Shown piece by piece: positions 1 to 9,671 of a DNA stretch of 64,000 nt. The notes beneath the pieces are model-generated. The model was not told the DNA's origin, did no database searches, and saw only the letters and a program-made list of their open reading frames with translations. Position numbers and translations under genes: made by a program. Origin of the DNA: VAXT01 sp963698015. Lineage in GTDB: Bacteria > Actinomycetota > Thermoleophilia > Gaiellales > Gaiellaceae. The stretch spans positions 1,054,001 to 1,118,000 of the forward strand of contig OY969109.1 in the NCBI GenBank assembly GCA_963698015.1, given 5' to 3'. Within the stretch, counting starts at the first letter, position 1. The number at the start of each line of letters is the position of its first letter.

Positions 1-500
1 CGGCGCCGCTCCTCGCCGTCGTAGTGAGGACACGCACTTCCGGCCAGGAAGCCGAGCCCATCGCGCATTCCGTCGAGCTGCGGCCCGAACGAATCCGTGA
101 CGCCCGCCTCGAACCAGCAGATCATCCCGGCGCTCGACCCGGCGAGCACGATCCCCTGCTCCCAGGCCTCGCGCAGGATGTCGTCGAAGCCGTGGACGCG
201 CCAGATCGCGAGCATGTTCGCCGTGTTGCCGCCAGCGACGAAGATCACGTCGCGCGAGAGCACGTGGTCGCGGAGATCCTCGCGCGGCCACGGGAAGAAC
301 GAGACGTGCGAGCACTCGGCGTACGGGCTGAGCTCCGAGTAGAAGCGGACCATGAAGTCCGGCAGCTCCGCGCTCGCCGTCGGCACGAGACACACGCGCG
401 GCCGCTTCTTGCCGCTGAGGCCGAGCACGAACCGGATCAGCCGCCCGGCGCCGTCCTCGTCCCCGAGCCCGCCCGCGGCCACGATCTGCGGCTCCGCCAT
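1..500 (-). CDS. Peptidase S51 family protein (dipeptidase E / cyanophycinase-like), partial
   Basis: The first 166 codons of a leftward gene are present and the C-terminus lies beyond the window edge. The fold is that of class I amidotransferase-like serine peptidases: a VIFVAGGN strand-turn near residue 85-92 is followed by LAGSSAGMICWF at about 119-130. The second serine of GSSAGM is the expected nucleophile, by homology with peptidase E and cyanophycinase. The ATG at 500 overlaps the stop of the upstream NAD-binding gene (TGATG), so the two are probably co-translated. The substrate, either an Asp-X dipeptide or cyanophycin, cannot be decided without the C-terminal half. Confidence 0.85.
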   Translation of the reverse strand, partial: MAEPQIVAAGGLGDEDGAGRLIRFVLGLSGKKRPRVCLVPTASAELPDFMVRFYSELSPYAECSHVSFFPWPREDLRDHVLSRDVIFVAGGNTANMLAIWRVHGFDDILREAWEQGIVLAGSSAGMICWFEAGVTDSFGPQLDGMRDGLGFLAGSACPHYDGEERR

Positions 501-1375
501 CAGGCGGCCCGTCGCAACTGCTCGTCCAGCGGCACGAGCGGGAGCTGGAACGTCTGCACCGCGTCGTCGTTCGTGACGACGTTGTCGCCGTGCTCGAGCA
601 TCTTCAGGAGGTCGCGTGTGAGCGGGATGTTCCCGGGGAGCCGCTCGGTGACGAGTGCGTTCAGCTTCATCAGGCCGATCGGCACGTGGACGCTCGGGCG
701 TCTGATCCCGCGTGTCTTCTTCAGGCGCTCCCAGAACTCGTTCCACGTCACGACGTCCGGCCCGCCGAGCTCGAAGGTCCGGTTCGTCGCCGCGTCGAGG
801 TCGATCGCTTTGTCGAAGTACGCCGCCAGGTCGCCGGCCCAGATCGGCTGGATCCGCTGCGCCCCCGAGCCGGTGATCGGCGTCACGGGAGCGAATCTCG
901 CCAGCTTGGCGAAGGTCGGCAGGATCCCGCCGTCGCGCGCGAAGACGAAGCTCGGCCGGAAGATCACGTATGGAATGCCCGCGCCCTCGACCGCCTGCTC
1001 CATCTCCCACTTGGCGCCGTAGTAGGGGACGAGGTCCTTCGACTCCTCGCTCGTCCCGAGCGCGCTCATGTGCACGAAGCGCCCGACGCCCGCCTCCTTC
1101 GCGGTCGCGAGCAGGTCGCGCGTCCCCTGGGCCATGATCCGCTCGAACTGCTCCTTCTTGCCCTGGCGGATGGCGACGAGATGCACGACCGTGTCCGCGC
1201 CCTCGACCCCGCGCCGCAGGCTCTCCACATCGGTCATGTCCCCCTGGACGAGCTCGCACTCGATGTCCGCCTTCGAAGGGTTGCGAACGAGGCAGCGAAC
1301 GGGCCGTCCGGCCTCCTGTAGCGCCTTCAGCACGTGACCGCCGACGAACCCGGTGCCCCCGGTGAGCAGGATCAC
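500..1375 (-). CDS. NAD(P)-binding atypical SDR / NDUFA9-NmrA-like protein
   Basis: This 291-residue protein has an N-terminal Rossmann motif, LLTGGTGFVGGHV, a conserved HMSALG strand and a YYGAKW stretch matching the YxxxK pair of extended or atypical short-chain dehydrogenases. It resembles NmrA/NDUFA9-like NAD(P)-binding proteins, which often bind a nucleotide without a well defined reaction. I chose the GTG at 1375 because it makes a 4-nt GTGA overlap with dcd and sits directly before the Rossmann strand; reading further upstream only runs antisense through dcd. Its role is unknown. It lies in the dcd-SDR-S51 peptidase operon. Confidence 0.85.
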   Translation of the reverse strand: MILLTGGTGFVGGHVLKALQEAGRPVRCLVRNPSKADIECELVQGDMTDVESLRRGVEGADTVVHLVAIRQGKKEQFERIMAQGTRDLLATAKEAGVGRFVHMSALGTSEESKDLVPYYGAKWEMEQAVEGAGIPYVIFRPSFVFARDGGILPTFAKLARFAPVTPITGSGAQRIQPIWAGDLAAYFDKAIDLDAATNRTFELGGPDVVTWNEFWERLKKTRGIRRPSVHVPIGLMKLNALVTERLPGNIPLTRDLLKMLEHGDNVVTNDDAVQTFQLPLVPLDEQLRRAA

Positions 1376-1950
1376 TTCGCGGTCTCGCGCTCGAAGTTCT
1401 GCCAGTAGCGGCTCGGCGTCGGGCCCTGCTGCCCCTGGTACTTCGAGCCCAGCTCCCCGGAGCCGTACGGCGTCTCCGCGGGCTCGGTCAGCTGCACGAA
1501 CGAGAGCTGCCCGATCTTCATCGCGTAGTAGATCGTGATCGGGAGGTTGGCCACGTTCGAAAGCTCGAGCGTGACGTGGCCGTCCCAGCCGGGGTCGATG
1601 AAGCCGGCGGTCGAGTGGATCAGCAGGCCGAGACGTCCGAGCGAGCTCTTCCCTTCCAGTCGCGCGACGAGATCGTCCGGGAGCTGGATCCGCTCCAGCG
1701 TCGACCCGAGCACGAACTCGCCCGGGTGGAGGATGAACGGCCGCTCCTCGTCGATCTCGACCAGCTCGGTCAGGTCCTCCTGCGGCTCCTTGACGTCGAT
1801 GTACGGGTAGCGCGCGTTGTGGAAGACGCGGAAGAAGCGGTCGACGCGGACGTCCACGCTCGACGGCTGGAGCAGCGCCGGGTCGTAGGGATCGATCCCG
1901 ATCCGCCCTTCGTTTAGCAGGCGCTCGATGGTTCGGTCTGAAAGGACCAC
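1372..1950 (-). CDS. dcd: dCTP deaminase, probably dUMP-forming
   Basis: This 192-residue enzyme of the dUTPase-like trimeric fold converts dCTP to dUTP, and in the bifunctional subgroup directly to dUMP plus diphosphate, feeding thymidylate synthesis. Diagnostic stretches are QPSSVDVRVDRFFRVF near residue 30, the nucleotide-binding EGKSSLGRLGL, HSTAGFIDPGW and VTLELSN, whose Glu is the expected catalytic residue, and the C-terminal SKYQGQQGPTPSRY lid. The length and these motifs match the bifunctional Mycobacterium tuberculosis enzyme better than monofunctional E. coli Dcd; bifunctionality is inferred. It is the first gene of the leftward operon that ends with the S51 peptidase. Confidence 0.95.
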   Translation of the reverse strand: MVLSDRTIERLLNEGRIGIDPYDPALLQPSSVDVRVDRFFRVFHNARYPYIDVKEPQEDLTELVEIDEERPFILHPGEFVLGSTLERIQLPDDLVARLEGKSSLGRLGLLIHSTAGFIDPGWDGHVTLELSNVANLPITIYYAMKIGQLSFVQLTEPAETPYGSGELGSKYQGQQGPTPSRYWQNFERETAK

Positions 1951-1975
1951 GCCGCGATTCTATGGTTCTCCCCGC

Positions 1976-3016
1976 GTGGCCCTTTACGACGCCGTCAGGG
2001 ACCTCCCGGTCGCGATCGACTCCTACGAGCTCGAGCGGCTCGAGTACGTCGTCTCCCCCGAGTTCACACGCGTGACGACGGTCGTCCATCTGCGCGGGGC
2101 CGGCGAGGAGGGCGTCGGCGAGGACGTGACGTACACGGCGACGGACCATCCGCCGCCGGACGACCTCCCGCTGGCGGGCGCCTTCACGCACGACTCGTAC
2201 TCGCAGCTCCTCGACGCGCTCACGCTGTTCACCGAGCCGCCGCAGATGGAGGCCTGGCACGACTACCGTCGCTGGGCCTTCGAGAGCGCGGCGCTCGACC
2301 TCGGGCTCCGCCAGGCGGGCCGGACGCTCGTGGACGCCGTCGAGCGCGAGCCGCGGCCGGTCACGTTCGTCACCTCGAGGCGTCTCGCCGACCCGCCCTC
2401 GGCCGACCAGATCCGCGCCTGGCTCGACCTGTACCCGAGCCTCCGCTTCAAGCTCGACCCGACGAGCGACTGGACGGACGAGCTCGTCGCAGACCTCGCG
2501 GCGACGGGCGCGATCGACTCGGTCGACCTCAAGGGCCAGTACGAGGGTACGTCCGTCGACCAGCCGCCCGACCCGGTTCTCTACCGGCGAGTCCTCGACG
2601 CGTTCCCGAACGCATGGGTCGAGGACCCGAACGTGAACGACGAGACGCGCCCGATCCTCGAGCCGCACGCCGCCCGGATCACGTGGGACGCGCCGATCCA
2701 CTCCGTCGCGGACATCGAGAGCCGCCCGTGGCCGCCGCGCACGATCAACATCAAGCCGTCGCGCTTCGGCGCCGTGCGCCGGCTCTTCGACGCGTACGAC
2801 TACTGCGCCGAGCGCGGGATCAGCCCCTACGGCGGCGGCCAGTGGGAGCTCGGCCCCGGGCGCGGGCAGATCCAGTATCTCGCGTCGCTCTTCCATCCGG
2901 ACACGCCGAACGACGTCGCTCCGCGCGGCTACAACGCGCCAGAGCCGCAACCGGGATTGCCCGACAGCCCGCTCGCCCCAGATTTCGCTTCGGCGGGGTT
3001 CCGTTGGGCCGGATAA
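1976..3016 (+). CDS. Enolase-superfamily (MR/MLE-like) enzyme
   Basis: The protein has about 346 residues and a C-terminal TIM-barrel of the mandelate racemase/muconate-lactonizing enzyme group. Residues consistent with the family metal and base positions occur in order: RFKLDP, SVDLKGQY, WVEDP, TWDAPI and INIKPSRFG. The acidic D-E-D series and the final Lys are therefore present, but the substrate (o-succinylbenzoate, a muconate, a sugar acid or a dipeptide) is not evident. GTG 1976 is preferred; an in-frame ATG at 1928 would overlap the divergent dcd start. It runs divergently from dcd, and its stop overlaps an inverted repeat. Confidence 0.8.
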   Translation: MALYDAVRDLPVAIDSYELERLEYVVSPEFTRVTTVVHLRGAGEEGVGEDVTYTATDHPPPDDLPLAGAFTHDSYSQLLDALTLFTEPPQMEAWHDYRRWAFESAALDLGLRQAGRTLVDAVEREPRPVTFVTSRRLADPPSADQIRAWLDLYPSLRFKLDPTSDWTDELVADLAATGAIDSVDLKGQYEGTSVDQPPDPVLYRRVLDAFPNAWVEDPNVNDETRPILEPHAARITWDAPIHSVADIESRPWPPRTINIKPSRFGAVRRLFDAYDYCAERGISPYGGGQWELGPGRGQIQYLASLFHPDTPNDVAPRGYNAPEPQPGLPDSPLAPDFASAGFRWAG

Positions 3017-3034
3017 CGGTTTAACGTAAACCGT
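3016..3034. promoter_or_regulatory. Perfect 8-3-8 inverted repeat, possible operator
   Basis: ACGGTTTA-ACG-TAAACCGT is a perfect inverted repeat at the end of the enolase-superfamily gene and 33 nt upstream of the membrane-protein ATG at 3067. It is AT-richer than its surroundings, and its size suits a dimeric TetR-, MarR- or GntR-type repressor. No regulator gene is adjacent. A terminator is unlikely because there is no T-run. Confidence 0.5.
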
Positions 3035-3066
3035 CCTGCGGCCCCGACGAAAGGAGCGTGTCCGAG

Positions 3067-3510
3067 ATGAAGGCGTTTCAAGCGATTTACCGAGTCTGGG
3101 TCACGATCCTGACTGCGGCCGTCGTGCTGCAGATCTTCTTCGCCGGCTACGGCGCGTTCGACGCAGCCCACAAGCTCAGCAAGGACGGCAGCACGATCGA
3201 TGAGGATGGCTTCAACCACTCGTTCGATCCTCACATCGCGACGGGGTACTTCATCTGGCTGGGCGGGATCGTCTTTCTGCTCATCTCCTTCGGCACACGC
3301 ACCCGATCGAAGATCTTTCGCGCGCTCGGGGTTGTCGGCCTGCTGACACTCCAGATCGTGTTCGCCTGGGGCGGGTCCGGCGCGCCGTATATCGCTGGCG
3401 GTCTGCACCCGTTGAACGCATTCATCATTCTCGGCTTCCTCGCTTCGATCACGTACCGCGAGTGGAAGGGCCGCGCGGAGAGCACCGAAGCCGCGCCGGC
3501 GGCCGCGTAG
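3067..3510 (+). CDS. Four-helix membrane protein (DUF6220/cytochrome b561-like)
   Basis: This 147-residue integral membrane protein has four predicted helices, at roughly residues 10-33, 58-76, 84-104 and 112-130. Histidines near helix boundaries (DPHIATGYF and GLHPLNAF) recall small haem-binding or quinone-linked membrane proteins such as DUF6220 or b561-like families. That assignment rests on general appearance. The Shine-Dalgarno AAGGAG at 3051-3056 is 10 nt from ATG 3067 and only 1 nt from an upstream GTG at 3058, so ATG 3067 is preferred. It abuts the convergent multicopper oxidase. Confidence 0.7.
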   Translation: MKAFQAIYRVWVTILTAAVVLQIFFAGYGAFDAAHKLSKDGSTIDEDGFNHSFDPHIATGYFIWLGGIVFLLISFGTRTRSKIFRALGVVGLLTLQIVFAWGGSGAPYIAGGLHPLNAFIILGFLASITYREWKGRAESTEAAPAAA

Positions 3511-4953
3511 CTACTCGGGGTTGTTGTGGGCTGACTGGCCGGCCCTGAATGGGGTCGTCACCCCTGCGTACATGAGGTGCATCGTCAGGCCGTCGGCCGC
3601 GTGCTTGAGGTTGTGGCAGTGGAGCATCCAGAGCCCGGGGTTGTTCGCCCTAAAGGCCACCGAGTACCGCTCGTGCGGGAGCATCAGCAGCGTGTCGGTA
3701 GACCAGGGGCTCACGGCTTTCCCGTTGCGCGTGAGCACGAGGAAGTGGTGACCGTGCAGATGCATCGGATGAGCCGACGAGGAGTCGTTGGCGAGGTCGA
3801 TCCGAACGAGATCGCCCCTCGCGACCTCGAACATCGGCACTCGTGGATAGAGCTCTCCGTTCAACGCCCAGTGACGTCCGGGCCGGCCGTTGAGAAAGCC
3901 GACCTTCTTGCTGATCGTGAGCTGGAACGTACGGTCGAAGTGCGCTCCCTGAAGGACCGGCGTGGTCCGGGCGCGAGCCGCCGGGTCGAACGTCGGCGCT
4001 GACGGAGCCGCGCTCGGGCTCCCGGTTCCATCCGGACTGAGCACGAGCGCGGCTTTGGAGTTTTCGACCTCGACGGACGCGATACCGTCGGGCATGCGGA
4101 ACGCGATGTCGTAGCGGCCGCCGGCTCCAATCTCGATCGGCTCGCCCGGCGGAACCCGAGCCGGTGCGATTTCTGCGCCGTCGATCGCGACCACGGACGG
4201 GAGCATCCCGGAGAGCTGGAACTTCGCCGAGGCGCTGTCGGTGTTGATCAGCCGCAGCCGAACGGGCGTGCCCGGTCGCACCGCTTTGCGCCAGACGTCG
4301 TCGTGGGTGCCGATCGCTGTGCGACCCGAGAACGTGTGCACCGGGAGGGCGATGTCGACACCGCGGGGGCGCAGCTTCGGATCGATGACGAGCGCGCCGA
4401 AGAGCCCCTGCTTCACGCCTTCGGACGCGTCCTGATGCGTGTGGTACCAGAACGTCCCGACCTGTTCCGGACGGAAGCGGTAGACGTAGCGGCCGCCCGG
4501 CTCGACCGCGTTCTGCGTGACCCCGGCGACGCCGTCCTCCGCGTTCGGGACGTCGAGGCCGTGCCAGTGGATCGTCACACCGTCGGCGATGTCCTTGTTC
4601 AGGAGAGTGACCTGGACGAGCTGGCCTTCGCGAACGCGGAGCTCGGGCCCGGGGGCGCGGCCGTTGAACGTCCAGCCGCTGATCGTTTCGCCGGACGCGA
4701 GCCGGATCGGCGCCTTCTCGGCGGCGAGCGTGACGCGGTAGTCGGGCTTGCCCTTCGGGCCGGTGAGCGACTCGACGCCGAAGTGGTTGTGTGCGATCGG
4801 CTGCGCTCCGCCGTCGTCGACGGCGCCGTACGACATGACGTCGTAGCGCCCGGGGAGCCGGCTCTGCCACCACGACCACGCGAGGAACCCGAGCAGCGCG
4901 AGCCCGGCGAGCATCGCGACCATCGTCAGCATGGTGCCGAGGTGCTTTCTCAT
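3511..4953 (-). CDS. Multicopper oxidase (laccase/CueO type)
   Basis: This 480-residue three-cupredoxin-domain oxidase is anchored or exported by an N-terminal hydrophobic segment (residues about 7-28). All four copper-ligand motifs are present: HWHGL near residue 128, YHTHQD near 170, HPMHLHGHHF near 395 and HCHNLKHAADGLTM near 445. The last supplies the type 1 Cys-His and axial Met and the trinuclear histidines. Such enzymes couple substrate or metal oxidation (phenols, Cu(I), Mn(II)) to reduction of O2 to water outside the membrane. The substrate cannot be read from the sequence. It is monocistronic, between the convergent membrane protein and dinB. Confidence 0.93.
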   Translation of the reverse strand: MRKHLGTMLTMVAMLAGLALLGFLAWSWWQSRLPGRYDVMSYGAVDDGGAQPIAHNHFGVESLTGPKGKPDYRVTLAAEKAPIRLASGETISGWTFNGRAPGPELRVREGQLVQVTLLNKDIADGVTIHWHGLDVPNAEDGVAGVTQNAVEPGGRYVYRFRPEQVGTFWYHTHQDASEGVKQGLFGALVIDPKLRPRGVDIALPVHTFSGRTAIGTHDDVWRKAVRPGTPVRLRLINTDSASAKFQLSGMLPSVVAIDGAEIAPARVPPGEPIEIGAGGRYDIAFRMPDGIASVEVENSKAALVLSPDGTGSPSAAPSAPTFDPAARARTTPVLQGAHFDRTFQLTISKKVGFLNGRPGRHWALNGELYPRVPMFEVARGDLVRIDLANDSSSAHPMHLHGHHFLVLTRNGKAVSPWSTDTLLMLPHERYSVAFRANNPGLWMLHCHNLKHAADGLTMHLMYAGVTTPFRAGQSAHNNPE

Positions 4954-4964
4954 GTCGGCTGACG

Positions 4965-6017
4965 TTAGACCAGGGCGAGCTGGCGATGGGGCTCGAAGCC
5001 CGAGACGCCGACGCCGACGAGCCGCAGCGGCCCGGGCCGGTCGTCGAGCGCGCGGTCGAGCAGCTTGCAGGCGAGCTCGGAGATCCGATCGGCGTCGTCG
5101 GTGCCGACGGGGAGGCTCGTCGAGCGGCTCCGGATCGCGAAGTCCGGGTAGCGCACCTTCGTCGTCACCGTGCGCGCGGTCTCGCCCTTCTTCTGGAGGT
5201 GCTCCGCCAGCCCGCCAGACATCCGCCGCAGCTCGTCCTTGAGCCGATCACGGTCTGCGATGTCGCGCTCGAAGGTCTCCTCGGTCGAGATCGAGATGCG
5301 CTCGGTGACGGTCTCGAGCGGCCGCGGGTCGATGCCGCGCGCGCGGTCGCGAAGGAGGAGCCCGACCTTGCCGGGCAGGAGCCGCCTCAGGTCCGCGTCG
5401 CTCAACGCCGCGAGCGCGCCGATCGTCTCGAGGCCGGCGGCCCGCAGCCGGGCCTCCGAGCGGGGGCCGACTCCCGGCAGGCGGCGGACGTCGAACGGGG
5501 CGAGGAATGATGCCTCACGTCCGGGCGGGACGACCGTGAGCCCGCCGGGCTTGCGGCGGTCGCTCGCGATCTTCGCGACCACCTTCGACGTTGCGACTCC
5601 GATCGCGGCGCTCAGGCTCGTCGCACCGCGGACGGACGTCTGAACCGCTTCCGCGACGGCGCGAGCCTCCCCGAACGTGTCCGCGACCTGGCCGAGGTCG
5701 AGGTAGCCCTCGTCGAGCCCGGTGCGCTCGACGGTCGGCACCACCTCGCGCACGGCGTTCCAGACCGAGGCCGAGTACTCGCGGTACACGCCGTGCCGCG
5801 GCCGGACGAACACCGCGTGTGGGCAGCGGCGCAGCGCCTCGGCGCAGGACATCGCCGAGCCGATCCCGAACTTGCGCGCCTCGTAGTTGGCGGTCGCGAC
5901 GACGCCGCGCCCGCGAGGATCCCCGCCGACGATCAGCGGCTTCGAGCGCAGCTCGGGGCTCTCGAGCTCCTCGACGGCGGCGAAGAACGCGTCCAGATCG
6001 AGGTGCCCGAGGATCAC
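4965..6017 (-). CDS. dinB: DNA polymerase IV (Y-family translesion polymerase)
   Basis: This 350-residue Y-family polymerase performs error-prone synthesis past damaged template bases. The palm begins HLDLDAFFAAVE (metal Asp near residue 8), followed by VVATANYEARKFGI and the second catalytic pair in TGLDEGYLDL near residue 103; the usual SIDEAYLD has become GLDEGYLD with Asp-Glu kept. The fingers motif AKIASDRRKPGG, the helix-hairpin-helix LPGVGP and the little-finger domain follow. The C-terminus HRQLALV resembles a beta-clamp peptide of QLxLF type. A perfect 15-bp palindrome lies 31 nt upstream of the ATG and is not an actinobacterial LexA box. Confidence 0.95.
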   Translation of the reverse strand: MILGHLDLDAFFAAVEELESPELRSKPLIVGGDPRGRGVVATANYEARKFGIGSAMSCAEALRRCPHAVFVRPRHGVYREYSASVWNAVREVVPTVERTGLDEGYLDLGQVADTFGEARAVAEAVQTSVRGATSLSAAIGVATSKVVAKIASDRRKPGGLTVVPPGREASFLAPFDVRRLPGVGPRSEARLRAAGLETIGALAALSDADLRRLLPGKVGLLLRDRARGIDPRPLETVTERISISTEETFERDIADRDRLKDELRRMSGGLAEHLQKKGETARTVTTKVRYPDFAIRSRSTSLPVGTDDADRISELACKLLDRALDDRPGPLRLVGVGVSGFEPHRQLALV

Positions 6018-6047
6018 GGGCCAAGACTACGGACCGAGCCCGACCTT

Positions 6048-6062
6048 GTAACACAGTGTTAC
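6048..6062. promoter_or_regulatory. 15-bp perfect palindrome, possible operator (copy 1)
   Basis: GTAACAC-A-GTGTTAC is a perfect inverted repeat in the 44-nt gap between dinB and pdxH, touching the pdxH stop codon. It sits about 30-45 nt upstream of the dinB start, where an operator or promoter would be. A 14/15 match, GTAACACTGTGTTGC, occurs at 60296-60310. The symmetry and 7-bp half-sites suit a TetR-like dimer. Confidence 0.55.
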
Positions 6063-6616
6063 TAGGGGGAGAGGCGGTCGACGATCCAGCCTTCGTCGCC
6101 TCGGCGGTAGCGGATCCGATCGTGGAGCCGGTTGTCCCGGTGCTCCCAGAACTCATAGGTCTCCGGGAAGAGCCGATAGCCGCCCCAGTGCGGGGGACGG
6201 GCGAGCTCCTCGGGATGGGCGGTGTCGAACTCGGCGAAGCGCCGGTCGAGCTCCTCTCGCGAGTCGATCGGCTCGCTCTGTCTCGACACCCAGGCTGCGA
6301 TCTGGCTCCCGCGCGGCCTCGTCTCCCAGTACATGTCCGACTCGGCGGGCTCGAGCTGCTCGACGATCCCTTCCACCCGCACTTGACGACCGGGTGTGTG
6401 GATGAGCATCGCGGCTTTGGGATTCTCGGCGAGCTCGCGTCCCTTACGCCCCTCGTAGCTCGTGAAGAAGAGCAGGCCCCGCTCGTCGGCGCCTTTCAGC
6501 AGCACCATTCGTACCGACGGAGCACCTTCCGCGGTCGCCGTCGCCAGCGCGACCACGTCCGTGTCGAGCCACGCCTGCAGCTGCTCGAGAGGGTCGGATG
6601 AATATTCGTTATGCAT
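6062..6616 (-). CDS. pdxH: Pyridoxamine 5'-phosphate oxidase
   Basis: This 184-residue FMN enzyme oxidises pyridoxamine or pyridoxine 5'-phosphate to pyridoxal 5'-phosphate, the vitamin B6 cofactor. Family motifs are PSVRMVLLKG and FFTSYEGRKG for FMN binding, IHTPGRQVRVEGIVE, WVSRQS, and the C-terminal dimerisation signature PHWGGYRLFP...FWEHRDNRLHDR. The N-terminal arm is slightly short compared with E. coli PdxH (218 residues), but every core block is intact. It is divergent from the PLP-dependent transaminase gabT with only 37 nt between starts, so cofactor supply and a cofactor user share one promoter region. Confidence 0.95.
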   Translation of the reverse strand: MHNEYSSDPLEQLQAWLDTDVVALATATAEGAPSVRMVLLKGADERGLLFFTSYEGRKGRELAENPKAAMLIHTPGRQVRVEGIVEQLEPAESDMYWETRPRGSQIAAWVSRQSEPIDSREELDRRFAEFDTAHPEELARPPHWGGYRLFPETYEFWEHRDNRLHDRIRYRRGDEGWIVDRLSP

Positions 6617-6653
6617 CTATGCAGAGAGCCGGTTGCTGTTGTATCTTCAACGC

Positions 6654-7973
6654 ATGGCCATGACCAAGTCGATCGAGCTGCGGACCGAGGTCCCTGGCCC
6701 CAGGTCCCGCGAGATCCTCGAGCGCAAGGAGCGCGTGATCGCGGCGCCGCTCTCGCTCGTCCACCCGATCGTCACCGCCGAGGGACGCGGAGCGACGCTG
6801 ACCGACGTCGACGGCAACACGTTCATCGACTTCACCGGCGGCGTCGGGTGCCTCAACGTCGGCCATTCGCACCCGAAGGTGGTCGAGGCCGCGCAGGAGC
6901 AGCTGGCCCGCTTCGCGCACACGGACTTCACGATCGTCCCGTACGAGGTCTACATCGACCTCGCCGAGCGCCTGATCGCGGTGGCGCCGTTCACGTCCCT
7001 CGCGAAGGCCGCGTTCTTCAACGCGGGCACGGAGGCGATCGAGAACTCGATCAAGTTCGCGCGCTCGTACACGAAGCGGCCCGCCGTGATCGCGTTCGAG
7101 GGCGCGTTCCACGGCCGGACGATGCTCTCGATGACGATGACCTCGAAGACGCACCCGTACAAGGCGGGCCTCGGCCCGTTCGCGCCCGAGGTCTACCGCG
7201 TGCCCTACCCGCACGAGTACCGGGGCATCGACGTCGACTCCGCGCTCAAGTCGCTGCGGCGCGCGTTCGTGACGCAGGTTCCCGCCGAGAGCGTGGCCGC
7301 GATCGTGATGGAGCCGATCCTCGGCGAGGGCGGCTTCGTCGTCGCGCCGACGGAGTTCGTCCAGGGCGTGCGGGACATCTGCGACGAGCACGGGATCGTG
7401 TTCGTCGTCGACGAGGTGCAGACCGGGTTCGGCCGCACCGGGCGCATGTGGGGCATCGAGCACCACGGCGTCGAGCCCGACCTGATGACGATCGCCAAGT
7501 CGATCGCAGCGGGCCTCCCGCTCTCTGCCGTGATCGGCAAGGCGGAGATCATGGATTCGCCGCCGGACTCAGCGATCGGCGGAACGTACGTCGGCAATCC
7601 CGTCGCGCAGGCCGCCGCGCTCGCCGTGCTCGAGGTCTTCGACGAGGAGGGCCTCGTCGAGCGCGCCCAGGCGGTCGGCGACACGATTCGGGCACGGATG
7701 CTCGCCTGGCAGGAGCGCTGGGACAGGATCGGCGACGTGCGCGGGCTCGGGGCGATGCTGGCGATCGAGCTCGTCGAGGACCCGCAGACGAAGGCGCCGG
7801 CCGCCGGGGCCGCGAGCGCCGTCATCGAGGAGGCGGCGAGGAACGGGCTGCTGCTGATCAAGTCCGGCACGGACGGCAACTGCATCCGCGTGCTCGTGCC
7901 GCTCGTGATAACGGAATCGGAGCTCGACGAGGCGCTCGGGGTCTGGGAAGACGCGCTCGGGACCGTTCATTAA
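6654..7973 (+). CDS. gabT: 4-aminobutyrate aminotransferase (class III, PLP)
   Basis: This 439-residue fold-type I aminotransferase transfers the amino group of 4-aminobutyrate to 2-oxoglutarate, giving succinate semialdehyde and glutamate. Landmarks are TGGVGCLNVGHSHP near residue 60, FFNAGTEAIENSIKFAR (phosphate-binding loop), AFHGRTM, VDEVQTGFGRTG (pyridine-ring Asp) and the Schiff-base lysine in MTIAKSIAAGLP. A second ATG two codons downstream is equally possible. The last 37 nt of coding sequence before the final codons recur in the downstream gap. Other omega-amino-acid substrates are possible, but the motifs fit GabT best. Confidence 0.92.
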   Translation: MAMTKSIELRTEVPGPRSREILERKERVIAAPLSLVHPIVTAEGRGATLTDVDGNTFIDFTGGVGCLNVGHSHPKVVEAAQEQLARFAHTDFTIVPYEVYIDLAERLIAVAPFTSLAKAAFFNAGTEAIENSIKFARSYTKRPAVIAFEGAFHGRTMLSMTMTSKTHPYKAGLGPFAPEVYRVPYPHEYRGIDVDSALKSLRRAFVTQVPAESVAAIVMEPILGEGGFVVAPTEFVQGVRDICDEHGIVFVVDEVQTGFGRTGRMWGIEHHGVEPDLMTIAKSIAAGLPLSAVIGKAEIMDSPPDSAIGGTYVGNPVAQAAALAVLEVFDEEGLVERAQAVGDTIRARMLAWQERWDRIGDVRGLGAMLAIELVEDPQTKAPAAGAASAVIEEAARNGLLLIKSGTDGNCIRVLVPLVITESELDEALGVWEDALGTVH

Positions 7974-8180
7974 TCCACCGCGGAGACCACAGAGATCGGC
8001 CGCCGGAGCCGGGCTTTGCCCGGCGGGAGGCTCACGACGCTCACCGGTAGGACGCTCGCAGTCGGCGGCTCCTGTGACCTCCTCCATTCGCAAACGCTCT
8101 GAAGGAGGGGGTTCATGGGGGAACCAGGGGTTCCCCCATGCTTCTCGACGAGGCGCTCGGGGTCTGGGAAGACGCGCTCG
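7923..8180 (+). repeat. 37-bp direct repeat: gabT 3' end duplicated downstream
   Basis: Positions 7923-7959, the final codons of gabT, are repeated exactly at 8144-8180 in the gap before the kinase gene. The second copy has no role as a gene end. In between are a 7-bp-arm hairpin at 8008-8024 (GCCGGGC-TTT-GCCCGGC), a possible gabT terminator without a T-run, and the long hairpin at 8114-8140. The arrangement looks like a partial duplication scar with intervening insertion. Confidence 0.8.
8114..8140. repeat. Perfect 12-bp-stem hairpin in the gabT-kinase gap
   Basis: CATGGGGGAACC and GGTTCCCCCATG form a perfect 12-bp stem around the 3-nt loop AGG. There is no T-run on either strand, so it is not a classic intrinsic terminator. 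It lies just before the second copy of the 37-bp gabT repeat and could be part of a small mobile or REP-like unit. Confidence 0.6.
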
Positions 8181-8228
8181 CAGACGTTCTCGGCTCCTAG
8201 CCGCAACTCCTTAGCCAAACTTCAAGCC

Positions 8229-9660
<1,432 letters not shown>

Positions 9661-9671
<11 letters not shown>

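Noticed and set aside
500..2950. A leftward 816-residue open frame and several other long antisense frames
   Set aside because: They result from high GC content: only the parts matching known families (for example the SDR at 500-1375) have coherent motifs, while the rest is Arg/Pro/Ala-rich reverse reading of real genes.
6048..6062. The palindrome before dinB as a LexA box
   Set aside because: It lacks the CGAAC-N4-GTTCG pattern of actinobacterial LexA sites.
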